Shown here one piece after another: positions 59,761-64,000 of a stretch of 64,000 nucleotides of DNA. The DNA is from Idiomarina xiamenensis 10-D-4 (lineage in GTDB: Bacteria; Pseudomonadota; Gammaproteobacteria; Enterobacterales; Alteromonadaceae), in contig NZ_AMRG01000001.1 of NCBI RefSeq assembly GCF_000299895.1, positions 1-64,000 of the forward strand, read 5' to 3'. How positions within the stretch are numbered: the stretch's first letter is position 1; each line of letters opens with the position of its first letter. The notes under the pieces are model-generated. The model was not told the origin of the DNA. It saw only the letters and a program-made list of their open reading frames with translations, and did no database searches. A program made the position numbers and the translations under genes.

Positions 59761-60402
59761 TTAAGACTTACTCGGATCTTTAGTCATGCGTAAGTATGGC
59801 TTAAGTGCTTTATAGCCACTCGGGAAGCGCTGTTTGATCTCGTCTTCGTCTTGTAGCGAAGGCACAATCACCACGTCATCGCCTGCTTGCCAGTTACCGG
59901 GGGTCGCGACTTTATGTTGATCGGTGAGTTGCAGCGAGTCTAATACCCGTAATACTTCGTCAAAGTTACGTCCGGTGCTGGCCGGATAGGTGATGATCAG
60001 GCGGATTTTTTTGTTCGGATCGATAATGAATAGGCTACGTACCGTTAAGCTGCTATCGGCATTGGGGTGAATCATATCGTACAGCTCGGATACTTTGCGG
60101 TCGGCATCGGCAATGATGGGAAAGTTAACCGCACAACCTTGAGTATCATTGATATCGCCAATCCAACGCTGGTGCGAGTCAGCGTCATCAACCGATAGCG
60201 CGATGGCTTTGGTATTGCGCTTCTCGAATTCGTTTTTGAGTTTTGCGGTTAAGCCTAACTCGGTCGTACAAACTGGCGTGAAGTCGGCTGGATGCGAAAA
60301 TAAAATCCCCCAGCTATTGCCTAGCCATTGGTGAAAATTGATCTCGCCTTCGCTACTTTGTTGGGTAAAGTCGGGGGCACTGTCGCCCAGTCGTAATGCC
60401 AT
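59761..60402 (-). CDS. 1-Cys peroxiredoxin (Prx6 type)
   Basis: Thiol peroxidase of 213 residues. The peroxidatic cysteine is in HPADFTPVCTTELG; the C-terminal domain (LRVLDSLQLTDQHKVATPGN, KPYLRMTKDPS) is that of Prx6, which lacks a conserved resolving cysteine. One further Cys (GCAVNFP) is present. Start has AAGGAG upstream. Single gene with its own promoter region. Confidence 0.94.
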   Translation of the reverse strand: MALRLGDSAPDFTQQSSEGEINFHQWLGNSWGILFSHPADFTPVCTTELGLTAKLKNEFEKRNTKAIALSVDDADSHQRWIGDINDTQGCAVNFPIIADADRKVSELYDMIHPNADSSLTVRSLFIIDPNKKIRLIITYPASTGRNFDEVLRVLDSLQLTDQHKVATPGNWQAGDDVVIVPSLQDEDEIKQRFPSGYKALKPYLRMTKDPSKS

Positions 60403-60524
60403 AACAGACTCCTTATCAAATAGGCTGTAACAGAATCATCATAGCCTAAGACCAAAAATCAGAAAGCTCGTTTCACACTATTATAGAGCGTCTGGTTATA
60501 ACTAACGGGCGCGCAATAATATTT

Positions 60525-60583
60525 GCTCACTGTCACAGTTTTTTCATCAACAGTGAGCTATGGTTGTCATAAAGGGATTGTCA
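60525..60583 (+). promoter_or_regulatory. Inverted repeat and TGTCA motifs upstream of phoH-like gene
   Basis: GCTCACTGT (60525-60533) and ACAGTGAGC (60550-60558) form a perfect 9-bp inverted repeat. Four TGTCA motifs lie here (for example CTGTCAC at 60530 and TTGTCAT/TTGTCAC at 60563 and 60577). CTGTCAC-AGTT-TTTTCAT has Pho-box spacing but a poor second half. The region is the 246-base gap between the divergent peroxiredoxin and phoH-like genes. Confidence 0.35.
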
Positions 60584-60648
60584 CAAAAAAATAATATCGC
60601 TAACCGTAACTATTCTCGTAGTTACTACAAGATGTACAGGGGAATCGC

Positions 60649-62034
60649 ATGGCTGAACCGCTTGCTAAGTACTACCTACTGGATACCAACATTTTACTTC
60701 ACGAACCCTTAGCCTTTCTAAACTTCCAAGAACATCATGTGGTCATTCCGATGGTGGTGCTGGAGGAGCTTGATGCTATTAAAGATCGGCAAAAAGATGT
60801 CAGTCGTGACGCGCGTGTCGCTATTCGAGCATTAGAAGAGGCGTTAAAAGATGCTACGCCAGAACAAATTCTAGATGGTGTGGCGTTGTCGCGGGTGCAA
60901 GGAGAACATCATGCTGAGGGCACCTTATCGATATTTCCTGATTACCAGCTGAGCCAAAGCGATGCGGTATTATCGTTAACCGAGAATGACAACCGCATTA
61001 TTCAAGCGGCGTTAGAGCTACAACGCAATAAAAAGCCCGCTAAAATTATTTTGGTGACCAAAGACATTAACATGCGGCTGAAAGCGAAGGGTGCTGGTGT
61101 TAAACAAGTTGAAGATTATCGCACCGACCAATTGATCGACGATATTCGTTATTTGAGTAAAGGTTTTTATGAATTTGAGGGCAGTTTTTGGGAAAAAGTA
61201 GGGGCTGTGACCAGTGAACAAAGTGGTCGTGACACCTTGCACAAAGTACCGCGAAACCTATTTGAACAAGTCTTTCAAAACGAATATGTGATCGATGAAA
61301 CTCACGAGTTCGCCGCTAAAGTGGTGGCTTATGACGACCAACAAGTCACCCTGCAAGACCTCGGTTACGAGCGCATGATGGGCTATAGCGCGTGGGGCGT
61401 TCATCCGAAGAACATTTATCAGGCCATGGCGCTGCAAGCGCTGTTGGACCCCAGTTTGGATATGGTCATTCTAACCGGCCCAGCCGGTAGCGGTAAAACC
61501 CTGTTAGCGTTATCCGCGGCGCTAGAAATGATCATCGAGCAGGGCCGCTACGAAAAAATAATCGTGACCCGCAATACGCCGGAAATTGCCGAATCAATTG
61601 GCTTTTTACCGGGCACCGAAGAAGAGAAAATGGCGCCTTGGCTGGCGGCAATCACAGACTCGTTAGAGGTACTGCATAAAAATGACGAAAGCATGGAATC
61701 GAGCCTTAACTACATTATGAAAAAGGCCAATATCCAGTTTAAATCATTAAACTTTATGCGTGGGCGTAGCATTCAAAATGCGGTGGTGTTATTAGATGAA
61801 GCGCAGAACCTAACGGCCTCGCAATTAAAAACCATCATCACCCGCTGTGGCACGAACACCAAATTAGTGGTTTCGGGTAACTTAGCGCAGATCGATACCT
61901 ATTATCTGAATGCACTGACCTCTGGTCTGACATACATTGTCGAACGCTTTAAAGACTATCCGGGTAGCGCCACGGTCAACTTAAACGGCGTGGTGCGTAG
62001 CAGTTTGGCACAATATGCCGAAGAGAATTTGTAA
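60649..62034 (+). CDS. PhoH-like ATPase with N-terminal PIN domain
   Basis: 461 residues combining a PIN RNase domain (about 8-150; YYLLDTNILLHEPL, VVLEELDAIKD, DNRIIQAAL, LVTKDINMRLKAKG) with a PhoH helicase/ATPase domain (about 255-455; Walker A GPAGSGKTLLALS, Walker B VVLLDEAQNLT). This is the PhoH2/YlaK arrangement, thought to unwind and cut RNA. Some members form toxin-antitoxin pairs in mycobacteria; no antitoxin-like small gene lies before it here. Confidence 0.94.
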   Translation: MAEPLAKYYLLDTNILLHEPLAFLNFQEHHVVIPMVVLEELDAIKDRQKDVSRDARVAIRALEEALKDATPEQILDGVALSRVQGEHHAEGTLSIFPDYQLSQSDAVLSLTENDNRIIQAALELQRNKKPAKIILVTKDINMRLKAKGAGVKQVEDYRTDQLIDDIRYLSKGFYEFEGSFWEKVGAVTSEQSGRDTLHKVPRNLFEQVFQNEYVIDETHEFAAKVVAYDDQQVTLQDLGYERMMGYSAWGVHPKNIYQAMALQALLDPSLDMVILTGPAGSGKTLLALSAALEMIIEQGRYEKIIVTRNTPEIAESIGFLPGTEEEKMAPWLAAITDSLEVLHKNDESMESSLNYIMKKANIQFKSLNFMRGRSIQNAVVLLDEAQNLTASQLKTIITRCGTNTKLVVSGNLAQIDTYYLNALTSGLTYIVERFKDYPGSATVNLNGVVRSSLAQYAEENL

Positions 62035-62045
62035 CGCTTATTAAT

Positions 62046-62069
62046 GGGAAGGCGATTTATCGCCTTCCC
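62046..62069. terminator. Stem-loop between convergent genes
   Basis: GGGAAGGCGA, loop TTTA, TCGCCTTCCC: a 10-bp perfect stem 11 bases after the PhoH-like stop and 7 bases from the stop of the opposite gene. T tracts are poor on both sides. Confidence 0.65.
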
Positions 62070-62076
62070 TGACTTG

Positions 62077-62307
62077 TTAGACACTTTCCGTGGTAACGGG
62101 TCGGCGTTGCGCCATAAATAGCAGCACCACCATATAAATTAAGCCCAGTGGGGGGATAATCGCCAAAAGCACGCCGATAAAAGTCAGCAACATTGGCAAC
62201 TCAAATCTCTTTCTGGTCGTTAGAAAACATACCAGGCCGCAAAGAATCATAAAGCCGACGATGAATTGACCAAAAACCGTTGCGTTAATATCGACACTTT
62301 CTAACAT
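62077..62307 (-). CDS. Small two-helix membrane protein
   Basis: 76 residues with two membrane helices (about 11-30 and 37-65) joined by a basic turn (TTRKRFELP) and a polar tail (QRRPVTTESV). The start has AAGGAAAAG upstream. I do not recognise the family. It stands alone between the PhoH-like gene and the transglutaminase-like gene. Confidence 0.6.
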   Translation of the reverse strand: MLESVDINATVFGQFIVGFMILCGLVCFLTTRKRFELPMLLTFIGVLLAIIPPLGLIYMVVLLFMAQRRPVTTESV

Positions 62308-62442
62308 AAACTTTTCCTTTATTGGCTGATTAAGCCGTTATCGCTAATCCCTTAAGATAACATAAATGTTACATTCTGATAATTAATTATTACTATTCTT
62401 GTTTGTGAAGATGTCAGCAAATAACGTTGCTCGTCATTTCAC

Positions 62443-63447
62443 TTAGAGGCCTGAGGTTGCCATATCCAACTGATATTGTTGACTGTGAATGGCGTTCAAG
62501 GTGCTATCGCTGACGCTGCCGAGCGGTAGGTGGGCAGGGCCGGTGGGGTCGATAAGTACTAGCTTACGGCCATTATGTTCGATGGTTTGATCATCTTTGC
62601 GAGTGCTTACCGATACCGCGATAAAGGCATGATTAGGAATATAAACAATACCCGCTTTAATGCTGGGCATAAGCTCCTGAATTAGCGCCAACATCAGCGT
62701 GGCCTTGCTATCACAGTCGCCTTGATTCTCATAAAGCAGGCGCGCCGGCGGATTAAAGCCATCGCCACGGCTGTCGGCGTCAGCTTCTAATGAGCGGTAG
62801 GGTATGCTCTGGATAAAATAGGCAATGCTATTGAGGTATTCACGCTGCGAGTTATTGCCTAACTGTTGCCGAAAGCTATCGGCGATGGGTTTTATGATAC
62901 TCATTGAGTCCCGTGCGATACGAATATGATCAGGTTTGATCAAGCTGCCTTCGGCTGGCGTATGGATACGGCTGTAATAGTTATCGCGTAAGTATTGGTT
63001 ATAAATTTCTTGCTGAACTTGTGCCAATTGCATCAGCCGCTGCTGCGTCTCCGGACTATTATCGTTAGCACGCGTGGGCAGCAGTCGAATAGCGCGTTGC
63101 TGCGGTGTGAGTTTAACTTGTACGTTGTGCCACTGGTGCTCTCGTATATAACGCGCTAAGCGAGCTTTAACCTCGCGGTTAGCGCGCTGTTTTTGATAAC
63201 CCCGAAAGTCGCGAAAAGAATCGAATAATAAGCGCTTATCGTAATTTAACGTGAGTTGCTGCGGGCGTTGATGCTGATCTTGCCAAGCATAACTGAGCGC
63301 CACGCTCTGGCCTTGTTGTTGGCGTTGGAAAACCAGCGGATCAGCTGCTGGCGTGGCATTTGCTAGCGTTGTTGGGCCGAGTGCCAGCGATACTATCAGC
63401 GCCAGCTGTTGACAGTATTTGCTCACTGGCCCGGCCAACTTGATCAT
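62443..63447 (-). CDS. Secreted transglutaminase-like protein
   Basis: 334 residues with a signal peptide (about 1-31, ending ANA|TPA). The C-terminal half carries a transglutaminase/cysteine-protease triad: Cys in NQGDCDSKATLMLAL, His in YIPNHAFIAVS and Asp in LVLIDPTGP. The N-terminal half is rich in Gln and Arg (QHQRPQQLTLNYD). It may process or cross-link envelope proteins. Its start overlaps the stop of the small upstream gene by one base, so the two are coupled. Confidence 0.8.
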   Translation of the reverse strand: MIKLAGPVSKYCQQLALIVSLALGPTTLANATPAADPLVFQRQQQGQSVALSYAWQDQHQRPQQLTLNYDKRLLFDSFRDFRGYQKQRANREVKARLARYIREHQWHNVQVKLTPQQRAIRLLPTRANDNSPETQQRLMQLAQVQQEIYNQYLRDNYYSRIHTPAEGSLIKPDHIRIARDSMSIIKPIADSFRQQLGNNSQREYLNSIAYFIQSIPYRSLEADADSRGDGFNPPARLLYENQGDCDSKATLMLALIQELMPSIKAGIVYIPNHAFIAVSVSTRKDDQTIEHNGRKLVLIDPTGPAHLPLGSVSDSTLNAIHSQQYQLDMATSGL

Positions 63448-63737
63448 TAGAACTTCATTTCGGTAATCGGATTCTCGGCGTATTTTAAATCGACTTGATA
63501 TTCGACACCGCCAGCGCGAATAAAGAAGAACACTTTATCGCGCTTGAATAATTCCTGTAACAGAATGTTCTTCACACCAGGACGGCGCTCGGGTTGCCAA
63601 TCACTCAGCTCCACCGAATACTTGGATACCAGTATGTTCGGATAGCGATCAGTGGTAACCAGCAATAATTGTTTGCTCTCGTCTTTCAGGGTAATGGTAT
63701 TACCGGTGACGGTATAAGGTTCTTCGTTACCAAACAA
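63447..63737 (-). CDS. Small protein coupled to the transglutaminase-like gene
   Basis: 96 residues, soluble and beta-rich (NTITLKDESKQLLLVTTD, KVFFFIRAGGVEYQVDL). No signal peptide or recognised domain. TTG start is supported by GGAG eight bases upstream. It is translationally coupled to the next gene (TAATG overlap). Unknown function. Confidence 0.68.
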   Translation of the reverse strand: MFGNEEPYTVTGNTITLKDESKQLLLVTTDRYPNILVSKYSVELSDWQPERRPGVKNILLQELFKRDKVFFFIRAGGVEYQVDLKYAENPITEMKF

Positions 63738-63820
63738 GGCCTGTTCTCCAACACAAATGAGTAAAATTTATGTCACTATACCTCGAACTGAGGCGCTCGC
63801 CAAGTGACCAGAATAATCGC

Positions 63821-64000
63821 TCAAGTGCTTGCGTTGGCAAAAAAATCTTGCAGGATCAATACTGCCGATAGGCTGTCTATTTTGGCTTTTTGTAAGTTGC
63901 GGTAACCGCCCTCGGCAAATAACAACGCTTTAGCTTCGGCGGTGGTAAGGCGCTCGTCTTGTAAAGCCACCGGTAAACCAAAGCGGCCATGTAAACGATT
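63821..64000 (-). CDS. ruvX: Holliday junction resolvase-like RuvX/YqgF (3' part)
   Basis: The last 59 codons read [20 protein letters not shown], then [28 protein letters not shown] and a stop at 63821. The DERLTT and the K-x-x-D-S-x-A-x-LILQ pattern are typical of the YqgF/RuvX RNase H-fold family, which helps mature pre-16S rRNA. The 5' part lies beyond the window end. Confidence 0.9.
   Translation of the reverse strand, partial: NRLHGRFGLPVALQDERLTTAEAKALLFAEGGYRNLQKAKIDSLSAVLILQDFFANAST

Noticed and set aside
60563-60583. TTGTCAT...TTGTCAC as a Pho box
   Set aside because: The two motifs are 14 bases apart, while Pho boxes have an 11-base period.
60649-62034. PhoH-PIN protein as part of a toxin-antitoxin pair
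   Set aside because: No small gene precedes it on the same strand; the upstream gap is non-coding and divergent from peroxiredoxin.

Overview
This window is chromosomal backbone DNA from a gammaproteobacterium, most likely of the Alteromonadales/Pseudomonadales side. Three gene strings support this. (1) mrcB-hrpB-thpR-sfsA-dksA-gluQ-pcnB-folK-panB-panC plus hemL, a ClC channel and erpA matches the 3-minute region of E. coli. (2) rapA-rluA-djlA-lptD-surA-pdxA-rsmA-apaG-apaH matches the 1-minute region. (3) erpA...anmK-mepM-tyrS matches the order in Pseudomonas. The species cannot be named from the sequence alone. I see no tRNA, rRNA, insertion sequence, prophage, integron or CRISPR array.

Layout. 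0.1-6.1 kb: envelope genes on the + strand (TonB-dependent receptor; PspA with a small membrane protein; PCu(A)C copper chaperone; DUF2333 protein; outer-membrane protein). 6.2-8.4 kb: a response regulator with a degenerate GGDEF and an intact EAL domain. 8.4-10.9 kb: a three-gene ABC cluster with a His/Glu-rich permease loop, probably metal related. 10.9-14.8 kb: ppa, fbp, mpl, ubiX. 14.7-17.2 kb: YadGH-type ABC exporter and a TrmB-like methyltransferase. 17.2-22.5 kb: pantothenate and folate genes (PanP, panC, panB, folK) and pcnB. 22.6-34 kb: gluQ, dksA, sfsA, an M17 aminopeptidase, thpR, a frameshifted hrpB, mrcB, hemL. 34-42.5 kb: pyrB, hemJ, ClC, erpA, pepQ, anmK, mepM. 42.8-46 kb: tyrS and a chemoreceptor. 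46-55.4 kb: apaH-apaG-rsmA-pdxA-surA-lptD, divergent from amgK-murU-djlA. 55.4-60.4 kb: a DUF3530 gene, rluA-like gene, frameshifted rapA, peroxiredoxin. 60.6-64 kb: PhoH-like protein, small membrane protein, a secreted transglutaminase-like protein with a small partner, and the 3' end of ruvX.

How the genes fit together. Peptidoglycan recycling is well represented: Mpl, AnmK and the AmgK-MurU shortcut. Coenzyme A precursor synthesis uses the PLP enzyme PanP beside panB/panC. Outer-membrane biogenesis (LptD, SurA), septal and wall enzymes (PBP1b, MepM) and haem synthesis (HemL, HemJ) are grouped.

Points worth attention. hrpB and rapA are each interrupted by an apparent one-base deletion, and a DUF3530 gene may have a third. 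pcnB appears to start at AUU, as its E. coli counterpart does. A perfect hexanucleotide repeat encodes the His-rich loop of the ABC permease. Several long perfect inverted repeats lie between genes. I did not find a clearly new defence or mobile system.
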